From an uncultured Gammaproteobacteria bacterium (GTDB lineage: Bacteria; Pseudomonadota; Gammaproteobacteria; Ga0077536): a DNA stretch of 64,000 nt. Made by a program: the position numbers and the translations under genes. Shown here one piece after another: positions 1-8,939 of this stretch. The stretch lies in contig CALKCL010000011.1 in NCBI GenBank assembly GCA_938082545.1, positions 82,846 through 146,845 on the forward strand, read 5' to 3'. Numbering within the stretch: the stretch's first letter is position 1; every line of letters begins with the position of its first letter. Below the pieces are notes generated by a model. The model did no database searches and was not told the DNA's origin. It was given only the letters and a program-made list of their open reading frames with translations.

Positions 1-1
1 C

Positions 2-1069
2 GGTCCGGAGCAGGGTTGGTGCCTGCCTGGGATGACGATTGTTTGCGGAGATTCCCATACGTCAACCAATGGCGCTTTAGCAGCGTTGGCTTTTGGAATA
101 GGGACTTCGGAGGTTGAGCATGTGATGGCGACTCAGTGCTTACGTCTTCGTAAGGCTAAAAATATGCGTATCACAGTGAATAATGAACTTTGTATCGGTG
201 TCTCAGCGAAAGATCTCATTCTTCATATCATTGGCCTCCTTGGCACAGCTGGAGCGACGGGCTATACGATAGAGTATGCTGGTGAAGCTATTAGAATGCT
301 TAGTATGGAAAGTCGGATGACTATTTGTAACATGTCCATAGAAGCTGGGGCCAGAGCAGGGTTAGTTGCGTTCGATAACACTACGATGGAGTATGTGAAA
401 GGACGTCCGTTTGCCCCAATAGGCAACCAATGGCAGGATGCTTTAACTGCCTGGGGCAATCTGCACTCTGATGAAGGAGCTAGTTTTGATTTAGAGCTGG
501 AGGTAGATGCAAAAGATGTAGAGCCGCAGGTTTCTTGGGGGACGTCCCCGGAGATGGTGACTTCAATCAATGGAAGTGTGCCTGATCCCGAGCACGTTGA
601 TGACAGTATGAAACAAGTAGGCATGAAAAACGCATTATCGTACATGGATTTAGTCCCAGGTACCCCTATTATAGAAATTCAGGTAGATAAAGTGTTTATC
701 GGTTCTTGTACCAACTCGCGGATCGAAGATCTCCGGATTGCGGCTTCGGTAGCCAAAGGTCGGAAGCGTGCTGAAAATGTTAAAGCTGTGCTTGTTGTAC
801 CTGGATCGGGTCTGGTTAAAGCTCAAGCCGAGAAAGAAGGACTGGATGTTATTTTTAAGGATGCTGGCTTTGAATGGCGTGAGCCTGGTTGTTCCATGTG
901 TCTTGGAATGAATGCCGATCAGCTAGACGAAGGAGAACGGTGTGCGAGCACGTCGAATAGGAATTTTGAAGGCAGACAAGGTCGGGGAGGGCGGACACAT
1001 TTGGTCAGTCCGGCTATGGCTTCGGCGGCTGGTGTTTTCGGTCATTTTGTTGATGTGAGAGGTCTATAA
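2..1069 (+). CDS. leuC: 3-isopropylmalate dehydratase large subunit, 5' end missing
   Basis: LeuC forms the cytoplasmic isopropylmalate isomerase with LeuD and converts 2- to 3-isopropylmalate in leucine synthesis. The frame is open from base 2, so the gene begins before the window; about the last 355 residues are present. The motif [14 protein letters not shown] opens the visible part. The [4Fe-4S] ligands are visible as GSCTNSR (Cys codon 707-709) and CSMC (Cys codons 890-892 and 899-901). The C-terminal [14 protein letters not shown] block is intact. leuD follows after 3 bases, so the two are co-transcribed. The ATG at 32 is internal and not the start. Confidence 0.97.
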   Translation, partial: GPEQGWCLPGMTIVCGDSHTSTNGALAALAFGIGTSEVEHVMATQCLRLRKAKNMRITVNNELCIGVSAKDLILHIIGLLGTAGATGYTIEYAGEAIRMLSMESRMTICNMSIEAGARAGLVAFDNTTMEYVKGRPFAPIGNQWQDALTAWGNLHSDEGASFDLELEVDAKDVEPQVSWGTSPEMVTSINGSVPDPEHVDDSMKQVGMKNALSYMDLVPGTPIIEIQVDKVFIGSCTNSRIEDLRIAASVAKGRKRAENVKAVLVVPGSGLVKAQAEKEGLDVIFKDAGFEWREPGCSMCLGMNADQLDEGERCASTSNRNFEGRQGRGGRTHLVSPAMASAAGVFGHFVDVRGL

Positions 1070-1072
1070 ACT

Positions 1073-1711
1073 ATGGAAAAATTTACTCAGGTCAAACGTG
1101 TTGTTGTACCTATTGATAGGCCAAATGTTGACACTGATGCAATTATTCCTAAGCAGTTTTTGAAATCCATTAAGAGAACTGGCTTTGGGCCGAATTTATT
1201 TGATGAGTGGCGTTATCTCGATGCCGGTGTTCCGGGTGTGGATAACTCAGACAGACCATTGAATACGGCTTTTTCTTTAAATAAGTCGCGGTATGCTGAC
1301 GCAGGGGTTTTGTTGGCTAGAGAGAATTTTGGGTGCGGATCTTCACGCGAACATGCACCTTGGGCCCTATACGACTATGGGATTAGGGCTATTATTGCAC
1401 CTAGCTTTGCAGATATTTTTTTTAACAACTCCTGTAAAAACGGCTTATTGCCTATAGTCTTGGATTCTATGAAAGTAGATCAACTATTTCTCGAAGTTGA
1501 AGCTAACCCAGGATACGAACTTGAGATCGATCTTGAGGCGTGTTTGGTCACTACACCTGCGGGAGCGGAGTTACCGTTCGATTTTGACGATGGACTGAGG
1601 TTTCGGCTACTCAATGGCTTGGACGACATTGGAATTACCCTGCAAAACGAATCAGACATTCGAGATTATGAGGATCGCCGTATGAAAGAATGCCCCTGGC
1701 TTTTCTCGTAG
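1073..1711 (+). CDS. leuD: 3-isopropylmalate dehydratase small subunit
   Basis: LeuD is the swivel-domain partner of LeuC and completes the isomerase active site. At 212 residues it has the usual length. Diagnostic blocks are [16 protein letters not shown] near residue 17 and [16 protein letters not shown] near residue 83, both typical of LeuD. It lies 3 bases after leuC and clearly shares its transcript. leuB, often next in this order, is absent: an acyl-CoA ligase gene converges on leuD and ends 12 bases away, so leuB must lie elsewhere. Confidence 0.97.
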   Translation: MEKFTQVKRVVVPIDRPNVDTDAIIPKQFLKSIKRTGFGPNLFDEWRYLDAGVPGVDNSDRPLNTAFSLNKSRYADAGVLLARENFGCGSSREHAPWALYDYGIRAIIAPSFADIFFNNSCKNGLLPIVLDSMKVDQLFLEVEANPGYELEIDLEACLVTTPAGAELPFDFDDGLRFRLLNGLDDIGITLQNESDIRDYEDRRMKECPWLFS

Positions 1712-1722
1712 CTCGTTAATCG

Positions 1723-3369
1723 TTAAAGGCTTCCCATGGCTTCAGCCTGTGCTCTTAATTTAAATTTTTGAATTTTTCCAGTTGACGTCTTGGGTAAATC
1801 GGTAAAAATCACGGTTTTGGGGGACTTAAATTTAGCTATTTTTTCTTTGCAGTAATTAATTATTTCCTGTTCTGTGGTTTTCACACTTGTGGTCTTAAGC
1901 GTCACAAAAGCGCAAGGAGTTTCTCCCCATTTGTCATCGGGTCTTGCGACAACTGCGGCTTCCAAGATAGACGGATGCTTATACAGCAATTCTTCTACTT
2001 CTATGGAAGAGATGTTTTCACCGCCAGATATAATGATGTCTTTAGAACGGTCTTTAATTTGAAGATAACCGTCTGGATGCATTACAGCTAGATCTCCGGA
2101 ATGAAAATAACCACCGCGCAGAGATTCCTCTGTTGCACTTGGGTTTTTGAGATAGCCTCTCATCACAACATTGCCTTTAAACATAATTTCACCAATTGTT
2201 TCGCCATCCCGCGGCACCGGTATCATTGTTTCGGGATCCATGACATCTAGATCCTGAAGCACGGGATACCGCACCCCTTGGCGGATCAATGTCTCTGCAT
2301 ATTCATCTTCGTTAAGTGTCGCCCAGTCGTCTTGGGGAGCGTTGAAGACTGCTGGGCCATAGGTTTCGGTTAATCCATAGGTATGCGTAATGTGGAATCC
2401 TGCTTTTTCGGTCGCTTTTAGCACAGCGGCAGGAGGTGCTGCTCCGGCGGTCATTACTTCTACTAGATGAGGAAGTGGCTTTGTGTCCTTGGGATCAGCG
2501 TTGACAATGAAATTCAAGACAATCGGTGCACCACAAAAATGAGTTACCTCATGTTTCTCAATTGCATCATAAATGTTTTTCGCAGCAATTTTTCGTAGGC
2601 AAATATTTGTTCCCGCCAATGCGGCTATAGTCCATGGAAAAGTCCAGCCACAGCAGTGAAACATTGGGAGGGTCCATAGATAAGTTGGGTGGTGTGTCAT
2701 ATTCCATGCCGTTGCACAGCCGATAGCATTTAGGTAGGCTCCTCGGTGGTGATAAACAACTCCTTTCGGGTTCCCCGTAGTCCCTGATGTATAGCATAGC
2801 GCCATGGCTTGCCATTCATCTGTGGGTAGCGTCCATGGAGCTTCTGGGTCGCCTGTTGCTAGAAAATCTTCATACTCAATTTCACCTATCTTCTCGTGAG
2901 ACATAGCTTCCGGATCTGAAATATCAATCACGTACGGCTTATTTTTGCATTTAGTGAGGGCTTCTTTCACGACATGAGAAAACTCGGTGTCGGTAATAAG
3001 AATCCTTGCTTCTCCATGGTCAAGAATGAATGCGATCGCATCGCTATCTAACCTTATATTGATAGGATTGATGACTGCTCCAGCTGCGGGTATACCGAAG
3101 AGGCACTCATAGAATGCTGGGATATTTGTGGCCAATACGGCGACCGCATCTCCTGTCTTTATTCCGTAATAAGACAGTGCTGACGATAATCTCCGGCACC
3201 TAGTAAAAGTTTCTTCCCACGTGTACTGAATATCTCCATGTACAACCGAAGTACGATTTGGATACACGGCAGCCGCTCTTTCAACCCAGCTAAGTGGAGA
3301 AAGTGCAGCGTAGTTTGCGGCATTTTTATCCAGATCTCGCTCGTAGATATGTCCTGAAGAAGTAGTCAT
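1723..3369 (-). CDS. AMP-dependent acyl-CoA synthetase/ligase
   Basis: A 548-residue ANL-superfamily enzyme that would activate a carboxylic acid with ATP and CoA through an acyl-adenylate. The phosphate-binding loop YTSGTTGNPKG is at 193-203, TYGLTETYG at 330-338, HSGD at 423-426, the hinge region KDRSKDIIISGGENIS around 439-454, and the catalytic lysine in TSTGKIQKF at about 532. The set is complete, so it should be active. It resembles the medium-chain or methylmercaptopropionate-type ligases of proteobacteria; the substrate cannot be read. A crotonase gene lies just upstream on the same strand (38 bases), suggesting one acyl-CoA unit. The start ATG follows a purine-rich AGGGA. Confidence 0.93.
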   Translation of the reverse strand: MTTSSGHIYERDLDKNAANYAALSPLSWVERAAAVYPNRTSVVHGDIQYTWEETFTRCRRLSSALSYYGIKTGDAVAVLATNIPAFYECLFGIPAAGAVINPINIRLDSDAIAFILDHGEARILITDTEFSHVVKEALTKCKNKPYVIDISDPEAMSHEKIGEIEYEDFLATGDPEAPWTLPTDEWQAMALCYTSGTTGNPKGVVYHHRGAYLNAIGCATAWNMTHHPTYLWTLPMFHCCGWTFPWTIAALAGTNICLRKIAAKNIYDAIEKHEVTHFCGAPIVLNFIVNADPKDTKPLPHLVEVMTAGAAPPAAVLKATEKAGFHITHTYGLTETYGPAVFNAPQDDWATLNEDEYAETLIRQGVRYPVLQDLDVMDPETMIPVPRDGETIGEIMFKGNVVMRGYLKNPSATEESLRGGYFHSGDLAVMHPDGYLQIKDRSKDIIISGGENISSIEVEELLYKHPSILEAAVVARPDDKWGETPCAFVTLKTTSVKTTEQEIINYCKEKIAKFKSPKTVIFTDLPKTSTGKIQKFKLRAQAEAMGSL

Positions 3370-3407
3370 ATATATTTCCCTGAGTAAAATTTTGCTGTCT
3401 TGATAGT

Positions 3408-4211
3408 TTACTTATTGTCCCATTTTGGTGGACGCTTTTCCAAAAAAGCTGATAGACCTTCTTGTCCGTCCGTCGAAAGAAGGTTGCAGACTAAATCTTC
3501 AGACGTTTGTTCATAGGCGTCGGGGAGATTTTTTCCGATTTGTTCGTAGAAAGAGCGTTTACCTAGCCGTGAGGTGAAGCTCGATTTCCCAGCAATCTGT
3601 TCTGCAAGCGCAGACGTTTTACTATCCAATAGATCTTCGGCTACAACGGAGTTGATCAGACCAATTTCAGCGGCTCTTTGTGCAGAAATAAAACTTCCTG
3701 TAAGAAGCATTTCAAACGCGTGTTTTTTGGAAACTACGCGGCTTAAGGCAACAGCGGGAGTTGCGCAATAAAGCCCGTTAGAAATTCCATTCGTGGCAAA
3801 TTGCGCGTTTCGGGATGCAACTGCGAGATCACAAGCTGCCACTAGCTGACAACCAGCCGCTGTGGTTATTCCTTGAACTTGGGCTATCACAGGTTGGGGG
3901 ATTGTGTTGATTCTCAGCATCATCTTAGAGCAGTTAGTTAGAAGCACTCTAAAGTAGTTTTCATCATTGTTCGCGTGCATATCTTTGAGATCGTGCCCAG
4001 TAGAAAATGCTTTTCCGGTCGACTTGATTATTACTACGTGAATATCTTCACGTTGCGCAATGTCGTTTAGATTATCTGTAATTACTGCGATAACAGATTC
4101 AGTCAGTGTGTTGTATTTTTCAGGACGGTTCAGCGTTAGCTTAGCAACTCGTTCATCTACGTCTAACAGAACAGGCTGATCACCAGTCGACTTTAAGTTT
4201 TCTGCTAGCAT
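3408..4211 (-). CDS. Crotonase-family protein, ECHDC3-like
   Basis: A 267-residue enoyl-CoA hydratase/isomerase fold protein. I chose ATG 4211 because AAAGGAG stands just before it; a longer frame to 4301 adds 30 residues without a ribosome site. The oxyanion-hole segments are AFSTGHDLKD (68-77) and QGITTAAGCQLVAACD (113-128). The motifs STGHDL and ISNGLYCATPAVALSR resemble the ECHDC3 subfamily. By alignment to rat crotonase, Glu144 is Gln and Glu164 is Gly, so ordinary hydratase chemistry is doubtful. It is probably co-transcribed with the acyl-CoA ligase downstream. Confidence 0.9.
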   Translation of the reverse strand: MLAENLKSTGDQPVLLDVDERVAKLTLNRPEKYNTLTESVIAVITDNLNDIAQREDIHVVIIKSTGKAFSTGHDLKDMHANNDENYFRVLLTNCSKMMLRINTIPQPVIAQVQGITTAAGCQLVAACDLAVASRNAQFATNGISNGLYCATPAVALSRVVSKKHAFEMLLTGSFISAQRAAEIGLINSVVAEDLLDSKTSALAEQIAGKSSFTSRLGKRSFYEQIGKNLPDAYEQTSEDLVCNLLSTDGQEGLSAFLEKRPPKWDNK

Positions 4212-4353
4212 GATATCGAGCTCCTTTTGAATGTGCGTTCTATTGTCAGTAAAACTTTTCTGCGGCGCAAGTTTTGCGGCAATAGCTTTCAGTCTGGGCA
4301 ACTATAGAAAATAGAGCTATTAGCGTTGGCATGATGGCGCTTATAATTGGTTT

Positions 4354-4650
4354 ATGAGTAACAAAGTATTCAAGCTATTAAATATTACCTCCTTAAAGCA
4401 GTTTATTCTGGTGAATCTTGTTTTTGCACTTACTGGCTCGTTATCGCTATTAGTAGCGGGCGGATTTATGGAAGTCATAGGTTTGCAACGCGACGAGATA
4501 AATACGTTCCCTTATTGGGGGATCCGGATTATCTTAGTGTTTTTCTTCTATCAGTGCCTACTATTGGCTGTATCCTTGCCGTTAGGCCAATTTTCTTACT
4601 TCAGTAAGATGCAAAAGAAAATGTTACGTCGAATTGGTATCAAAATATGA
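4354..4650 (+). CDS. Small two-helix membrane protein, DUF6787-like
   Basis: 98 residues with two hydrophobic helices (about 18-42 and 53-77) and a basic tail. The sequence around SLPLGQFSYF near residue 74 resembles the conserved end of DUF6787-type proteins; this is recalled similarity, not a search result. Function unknown. It starts with ATG without a clear Shine-Dalgarno sequence. Its 3' end overlaps the next gene by 17 bases, implying translational coupling with the DNA methyltransferase. It is divergent from the ECHDC3-like gene, with 142 bases between. Confidence 0.6.
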   Translation: MSNKVFKLLNITSLKQFILVNLVFALTGSLSLLVAGGFMEVIGLQRDEINTFPYWGIRIILVFFFYQCLLLAVSLPLGQFSYFSKMQKKMLRRIGIKI

Positions 4651-5461
4651 ACACGGAGGTCTCGGTTCCTCAAACGAGAAAAAGAAGTTGGCCGCTCAAA
4701 TAGAGTTAATGCAAGGCGATTGCCTTGAAATCATGGGTAAGCTTGACGCAGAGCGAGGTGCTTTCGTTGACCTGATATTTTGCGATCCCCCATACTTTCT
4801 TTCAAATGGGGGAATGACTTGTCAGAACGGAACAATGGTTAAAGTTGACAAAGGGGATTGGGATCGCTCTGAGGGATGTGAAAAAAATCTAGAGTTTAAT
4901 CTCAGTTGGCTGAAAGCGTGTCAGAAATTGTTGAAGCCGGACGGCTCCATCATGGTATCTGGAACTTTTCATTCAATTTATTCCGTTGGTTTTGCAATGC
5001 AATCGCTGGGCATGAAGCTGTTGAATAACATCACGTGGCAGAAGCCGAATCCTCCCCCAAATCTATCATGCCGGTATTTCACCCATAGCACCGAGACGAT
5101 CATCTGGGCAGCTAAGGATATTAATTCCAAATATAAGTTCAACTATAGCTTGATGCGAGAATTGAATAGTGGGAAGCAAATGAAAGATGTATGGGTAATG
5201 ACCGCTCCAGGTAAAAAAGAGAAGGAGTATGGTAGGCATCCTACACAAAAGCCGCTTCAGCTTGTCGATCAGCTTATTCTTGCAGCAACTGACCCGAATG
5301 ATCTGGTGCTGGATGCCTTTAATGGAAGTGGGACTACCGGAGTCTCTTGTATCAACAATCAACGTCGTTACGTAGGTATTGAGCTAGATCCCACCTATAT
5401 TTCTTTAAGTAAAAAACGATTTAGAGCGGCAAAAAAATCTATAAAGACGGGATTAATATGA
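4634..5461 (+). CDS. DpnA-like DNA adenine N6-methyltransferase
   Basis: About 275 residues. The AdoMet and catalytic motifs appear in the beta-class order: DPPYFLSNGG at 51-60 first, and FNGSGTTG at 229-236 near the end. VDKGDWD, NITWQKPNP, CRYFTHSTETI and HPTQKP closely resemble Streptococcus pneumoniae DpnA (M2.DpnII), which methylates GATC and accepts single-stranded DNA. No restriction gene is nearby, so it looks like an orphan methyltransferase. The start is uncertain: TTG 4634 gives a 17-base overlap with the upstream gene, and TTG 4688 or ATG 4709 are alternatives. It overlaps the next gene through ATGA. Confidence 0.88.
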   Translation: MVSKYEHGGLGSSNEKKKLAAQIELMQGDCLEIMGKLDAERGAFVDLIFCDPPYFLSNGGMTCQNGTMVKVDKGDWDRSEGCEKNLEFNLSWLKACQKLLKPDGSIMVSGTFHSIYSVGFAMQSLGMKLLNNITWQKPNPPPNLSCRYFTHSTETIIWAAKDINSKYKFNYSLMRELNSGKQMKDVWVMTAPGKKEKEYGRHPTQKPLQLVDQLILAATDPNDLVLDAFNGSGTTGVSCINNQRRYVGIELDPTYISLSKKRFRAAKKSIKTGLI

Positions 5462-5844
5462 AACGTATAGTTGTTTATACCGTTCTTTTTGCTCTTGCAT
5501 TTGCTTACTATTTTGCTTCAACGGAAAAGCTGGAGGAGATTGATACACGTCTTCTTAAGACAGTGCGAATGGAAAATGGTCTTGCATACGACTCCCGAGA
5601 CGAGAAGATCTTGAGTGGTATTCTGGTTGAGCGCGATGGTGATGGCGCTGTGCTTGCACGAGTTTCTTACCTCTCTGGGGTACTTCATGGGACGAGTGAG
5701 TACTTTTATCGAAATGCTGGGCTGAAAGCCAGAGTGCATTATGAAAAAGGAGTTCCTGAAGGTCTTTGGGAATATTTTGATATGGATGGCGTAAAATTGA
5801 AAAGTATAAGGTACCAAAAGGGCGTCGAACTTCAGCAGCAGTGA
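5458..5844 (+). CDS. MORN-repeat-type exported or membrane-anchored protein
   Basis: 128 residues. It has an N-terminal hydrophobic segment (about 4-19) that could be a signal peptide or anchor, followed by MORN-variant repeats such as SYLSGVLHGTSEYFY and HYEKGVPEGLWEYFD, the pattern found in YwqK-type proteins often labelled antitoxins. It starts at the ATGA overlap with the methyltransferase stop, so the two are translationally coupled. No toxin partner is seen and the antitoxin label should not be taken literally. Function unknown. Confidence 0.65.
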   Translation: MKRIVVYTVLFALAFAYYFASTEKLEEIDTRLLKTVRMENGLAYDSRDEKILSGILVERDGDGAVLARVSYLSGVLHGTSEYFYRNAGLKARVHYEKGVPEGLWEYFDMDGVKLKSIRYQKGVELQQQ

Positions 5845-5934
5845 GGTGCTTGGCAATGAAAAAAATTAATGTTTGAATAATTATGAGAATTATTACTATT
5901 AGTATCGTGAGCGCGGTGCGTAGAGAGAAGGACT

Positions 5935-6411
5935 ATGAATGATAATGTAGAACACGTTGGCGGCTGTCTTTGTGGGGAAGTCAGATATAAAGCGCTTGGA
6001 CAACCAAAAGTAAAAGGTGTTTGCCACTGCAGGTATTGCCAGCTAAGAAGCGGCAGTGCATTTGGTGTTCTAGTCTATTTTTTGGAAGAAAATTTTCTAA
6101 TTACCGCTGGAACCTTGGGGAGTTATAAATTTAAAAGCGGGTCTGATAATAGTTGGAATAATGAGTTTTGTCAGAATTGTGGGACTACCATACTGAGCCG
6201 TTTAGAAATTTTTCCGGGAATGGTAGGAATCATGGGTGGGACATTCGATCCGCCTACTTTTTGGTATGACCTCGATAAAGAAGTATTTGTTCGCTCTAAA
6301 GCACATTTCGTGGGAGAGATCGAAGCGGTCGGCCACGAAGAAACATTTTTTAGCCATGATCCAAAACGTGCTGAAAGCAAGAGATTGGAAGGCTCAGAAA
6401 TGACCAGCTAG
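5935..6411 (+). CDS. GFA (CENP-V/GFA) domain protein
   Basis: 158 residues of the glutathione-dependent formaldehyde-activating enzyme family. Zinc-ligand cysteines are visible: GGCLCGEVRY near 9-18, CHCRYCQ near 30-36, and FCQNCGT near 79-85. Members bind zinc, but most have no proven reaction, so only the fold is assigned. The start ATG follows GAGAAGG. It converges with the glutaredoxin gene, leaving 6 bases. Confidence 0.88.
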   Translation: MNDNVEHVGGCLCGEVRYKALGQPKVKGVCHCRYCQLRSGSAFGVLVYFLEENFLITAGTLGSYKFKSGSDNSWNNEFCQNCGTTILSRLEIFPGMVGIMGGTFDPPTFWYDLDKEVFVRSKAHFVGEIEAVGHEETFFSHDPKRAESKRLEGSEMTS

Positions 6412-6417
6412 TCGTGT

Positions 6418-6792
6418 TTATTGGGGTAACGAGAACTCTCTTTTGAGGTAATCGATTATCGCAGATGACTCGTATAGCCATTCGTCAGATCCTTCCTTAT
6501 TTTCGATGCGCAGACATGGGACTTTATGGCGTTTCCCGCCTCGAATAAGTTCATCTTTGTGAATTCCGTCATCTTTAGCATTACGTAGTTCTATTTGAAG
6601 CGCATTTCGTTGCATAAATCTGCGAACTTTTACGCAGAACGGACAGGCTCGAAATTGGTAGAGACTCAACTGACTCGCTTTGTCATCCATTTTTTTTTGG
6701 TCCTCAGGCTCTCTTTTCACAGGGTGAGGAGGAGTCAGAAAATCTAGCGTTAAAATGACTCTACCAAGAGACCATCTGATTAATTTCAGCAT
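6418..6792 (-). CDS. Glutaredoxin / GST N-terminal-domain protein with hydrophobic leader
   Basis: 124 residues. A hydrophobic basic-amphipathic segment (about 1-20) and a charged linker precede a thioredoxin-fold domain with the redox motif CPFC at about 51-54, cis-proline in KVPCLRI and the glutathione-binding YESSAII near 108. The layout suggests a membrane-associated glutaredoxin facing the cytoplasm. ATG 6792 is supported by TTAAGG upstream; an internal ATG would drop the leader. The next upstream gene on this strand is the nitroreductase, 24 bases away, so a shared transcript is likely. Confidence 0.85.
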   Translation of the reverse strand: MLKLIRWSLGRVILTLDFLTPPHPVKREPEDQKKMDDKASQLSLYQFRACPFCVKVRRFMQRNALQIELRNAKDDGIHKDELIRGGKRHKVPCLRIENKEGSDEWLYESSAIIDYLKREFSLPQ

Positions 6793-6816
6793 ATTAATAC
6801 CTTAAGTTCCGACTAA

Positions 6817-7491
6817 TTAATTAAATCCAACATAATTTACGACATTAGTTGTTTTTTCTCGCTCACTGACAAGTGTATTCTCAATTGCTGAAGTATCTTC
6901 ATAACCTAGGCCCATTCCTGAAACAATAACTTGATCATTAGGGATACTGAGGTGTTCGAAGATGGGTTCTTGAAAGTTTATCCATGCCGCCTGAGGGCAT
7001 GTATGAAGACCTTCTCCTCTCGCAGCAAGCATGACGGTCTGCATATAGAGCCCAACATCAGACCAGCTTCCTCGCCCTAAGTAGGCATCTGTTGTGAAAA
7101 ACACTCCGATGGGGGCATCAAAAAAGCAATAGTTTCTTCGCGCCTGGATTGCCGTACGCTCGCGGTCTCCTTTTTTTATACCAACTAGACCATATAGATC
7201 CCAGCCGATTTTTCTCCTGCGTGCGGTATGAGTGTCATTCCACTTGTCTGGGTAATAGTCATATTCCGAGTAGCTTTTGGCTTCACCCTTATCAAAAAGT
7301 GCGCAAACATCTCTGACTATTGCATCTTTTGCTTCGCCTCTACAAACGTATGTATGCCATGGTTGGGTGTTCGTCCCACTTGGCGAACGCTGGGATAATT
7401 CGAATATTCGCGAAATTTTTTCTTGCTCAACTTCTTGATTAGTGAACGCGCGAATGGAACGGCGTGAGCGGATTGCTTCTTCGATATCCAT
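6817..7491 (-). CDS. Nitroreductase-family FMN oxidoreductase
   Basis: 224 residues. The N-terminal RSRRSIRAFTNQEV (8-21) and SPSGTNTQPWHTYV (36-49) are the FMN-binding blocks of nitroreductases, and SGMGLGYED near the C-terminus is the usual phosphate and FMN segment. Members reduce nitroaromatics, quinones or other electron-poor compounds with NAD(P)H; the natural substrate is unknown. The gene shares strand and close spacing with the glutaredoxin-like gene and is divergent from the PNPOx-like gene at 7651, leaving a 159-base promoter region between them. Confidence 0.9.
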   Translation of the reverse strand: MDIEEAIRSRRSIRAFTNQEVEQEKISRIFELSQRSPSGTNTQPWHTYVCRGEAKDAIVRDVCALFDKGEAKSYSEYDYYPDKWNDTHTARRRKIGWDLYGLVGIKKGDRERTAIQARRNYCFFDAPIGVFFTTDAYLGRGSWSDVGLYMQTVMLAARGEGLHTCPQAAWINFQEPIFEHLSIPNDQVIVSGMGLGYEDTSAIENTLVSEREKTTNVVNYVGFN

Positions 7492-7650
7492 GATTTTAGC
7501 CCTTTAGTCAGCTCATAATTTGCCGGTCCGATTATAACAGTTCTAATTTTTTTTGGACATTTCGAATCAAGTAATATTTGCGTGACTCAATTTAACTGAT
7601 TGTATTAATGTAAACTGTGTTTATTGGCGCGGTCTTGGTAGACTTGACCT

Positions 7651-8082
7651 ATGTCAAAAAAAAATCGAAAAGTAGCCTCTGTATCATCACAAGAAGTGTC
7701 TGATATATTAGGAGAATTGCGCAAACCGGTAAGGCTTGCGTCGATTTCGTCGAATGGATTCCCTTTGATCTCTACTTTGTGGTTCCTTTATGAAGACGAA
7801 AAATTTTGGTGTATAACGCAGGAAAAAACGATACTTCGTTCTAACTTATTCCGAAATCCAAGATGCGCATTTGAAATAGCGTTAGATAAAAGCCGATTTA
7901 AGCTATTAAGAGGTCAAGGCACTGCAGAACTCAAATTGAGCGAAGGGCCAAGGGTAACTGAGTTGATGATAGACCGATACATGGATGACAACGACGGACC
8001 AGTTGCAAAAGCCCTGCGTGCTCAAATTCCGACAGAATATGCCATTTGTATAACCCCTTTATGGATAAGAGGACAGGGTTAA
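7651..8082 (+). CDS. Pyridoxamine 5'-phosphate oxidase-like flavoprotein
   Basis: 143 residues with the split beta-barrel pattern of PNPOx-like proteins: VRLASISSNGFPLISTLWF (about 27-45), then WCITQEKTILRSNLFRNP. Such proteins bind FMN, F420 or heme and act as small reductases; this is far from true PdxH. The function is not assigned. The start ATG follows a weak ribosome site. It converges with a crotonase gene, ending 6 bases away. Confidence 0.75.
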   Translation: MSKKNRKVASVSSQEVSDILGELRKPVRLASISSNGFPLISTLWFLYEDEKFWCITQEKTILRSNLFRNPRCAFEIALDKSRFKLLRGQGTAELKLSEGPRVTELMIDRYMDDNDGPVAKALRAQIPTEYAICITPLWIRGQG

Positions 8083-8088
8083 AAAATA

Positions 8089-8880
8089 TTATTTACCTTG
8101 GAATATAGGTTCTCGACGTTGAGATGCGGACTCGATGCCTTCTTTGTAATCTTTGGTTTCTCTAAGTGCATTTTGCTCTGCTAGTTCGTGGCCGGTTTGC
8201 ATAGCAATACTGTCAGCTAATCCTATCCTAAGAGTACTGCGAGTTGACGCTACCGCCAGTGGGGCACAACTAGCGATCTCCTGAGCTATTTTCTGAGCTT
8301 CCAACCGAACGTCGCACAGAGGCACGCATAGATCAGCCAAACCCCATGTGGTTGCTTCTAGCCCATCTATGCGCCTACTCGTCAGGCACATTAGAGACGC
8401 ACGTTGTTTTCCGATTAAGCTAGGTAAAGTAAGCGTTAGGCCGAAACCCGGGTGAAATCCTAACTTGGTGAAGTTAGCACTAAATCGACCTTCGGGACAT
8501 GTGACTCTAAAATCAGCGGAGATTGCCAATCCCAGTCCGCCTCCGATCGCCGCGCCTTGTACCGCAGCAACTACAGGTTTTTTTGAGCGAAATATCCTAA
8601 CCGCTTGTCGGTAAAGATCGTTTGATAAGCTACCTGTTGAGCTATCTTTTGCATTACCTACGTTAGACGCACCTAGGTTTGCGCCCGCGCAAAAATTTTT
8701 ACCTTCCGCACAGAGTACGATAGCTCTAACATCGTTTCGGCTATCCATCTCGCTATACGTATCTGCTATTTGTGTAATAAGTTCCACGTCAAAAAAGTTA
8801 TGAGGAGGACGTCGTATTTCAACGGTAGCAACGAAGTTAGTTATATCAACTGTTAGATCTTTGGTGTTATTCTCGCTCAC
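8089..8880 (-). CDS. Enoyl-CoA hydratase/isomerase family protein
   Basis: A 263-residue crotonase-fold protein. I prefer GTG 8880, preceded by AAGGA at 8 bases, over ATG 8910, which lacks a ribosome site. The oxyanion-hole blocks are FCAGANLG and AAIGGGLGLAISAD. Aligned to rat crotonase, Glu144 is Gly and Glu164 is Phe, so it is unlikely to be a standard hydratase; isomerase, thioesterase or another acyl-CoA chemistry is possible. The zinc alcohol dehydrogenase gene is 59 bases upstream on the same strand, so the two may be one unit. Confidence 0.88.
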   Translation of the reverse strand: MSENNTKDLTVDITNFVATVEIRRPPHNFFDVELITQIADTYSEMDSRNDVRAIVLCAEGKNFCAGANLGASNVGNAKDSSTGSLSNDLYRQAVRIFRSKKPVVAAVQGAAIGGGLGLAISADFRVTCPEGRFSANFTKLGFHPGFGLTLTLPSLIGKQRASLMCLTSRRIDGLEATTWGLADLCVPLCDVRLEAQKIAQEIASCAPLAVASTRSTLRIGLADSIAMQTGHELAEQNALRETKDYKEGIESASQRREPIFQGK

Positions 8881-8939
8881 AGAAAATATCCTTATATACC
8901 CATCATTCATATACGACGAAAATATCGTCTCGATATCAT

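Noticed and set aside
262..645. 127-residue minus-strand frame inside leuC
   Set aside because: Antisense shadow of a conserved gene; composition rich in Ser and Cys, no domain.
4634..5461. Complete restriction-modification system
   Set aside because: Only the methyltransferase is present; flanking genes have no endonuclease features.
5458..5844. Toxin-antitoxin system suggested by the MORN-type protein
   Set aside because: No toxin gene nearby; the antitoxin label for this family is not well supported, and the neighbours are a methyltransferase and a membrane protein.
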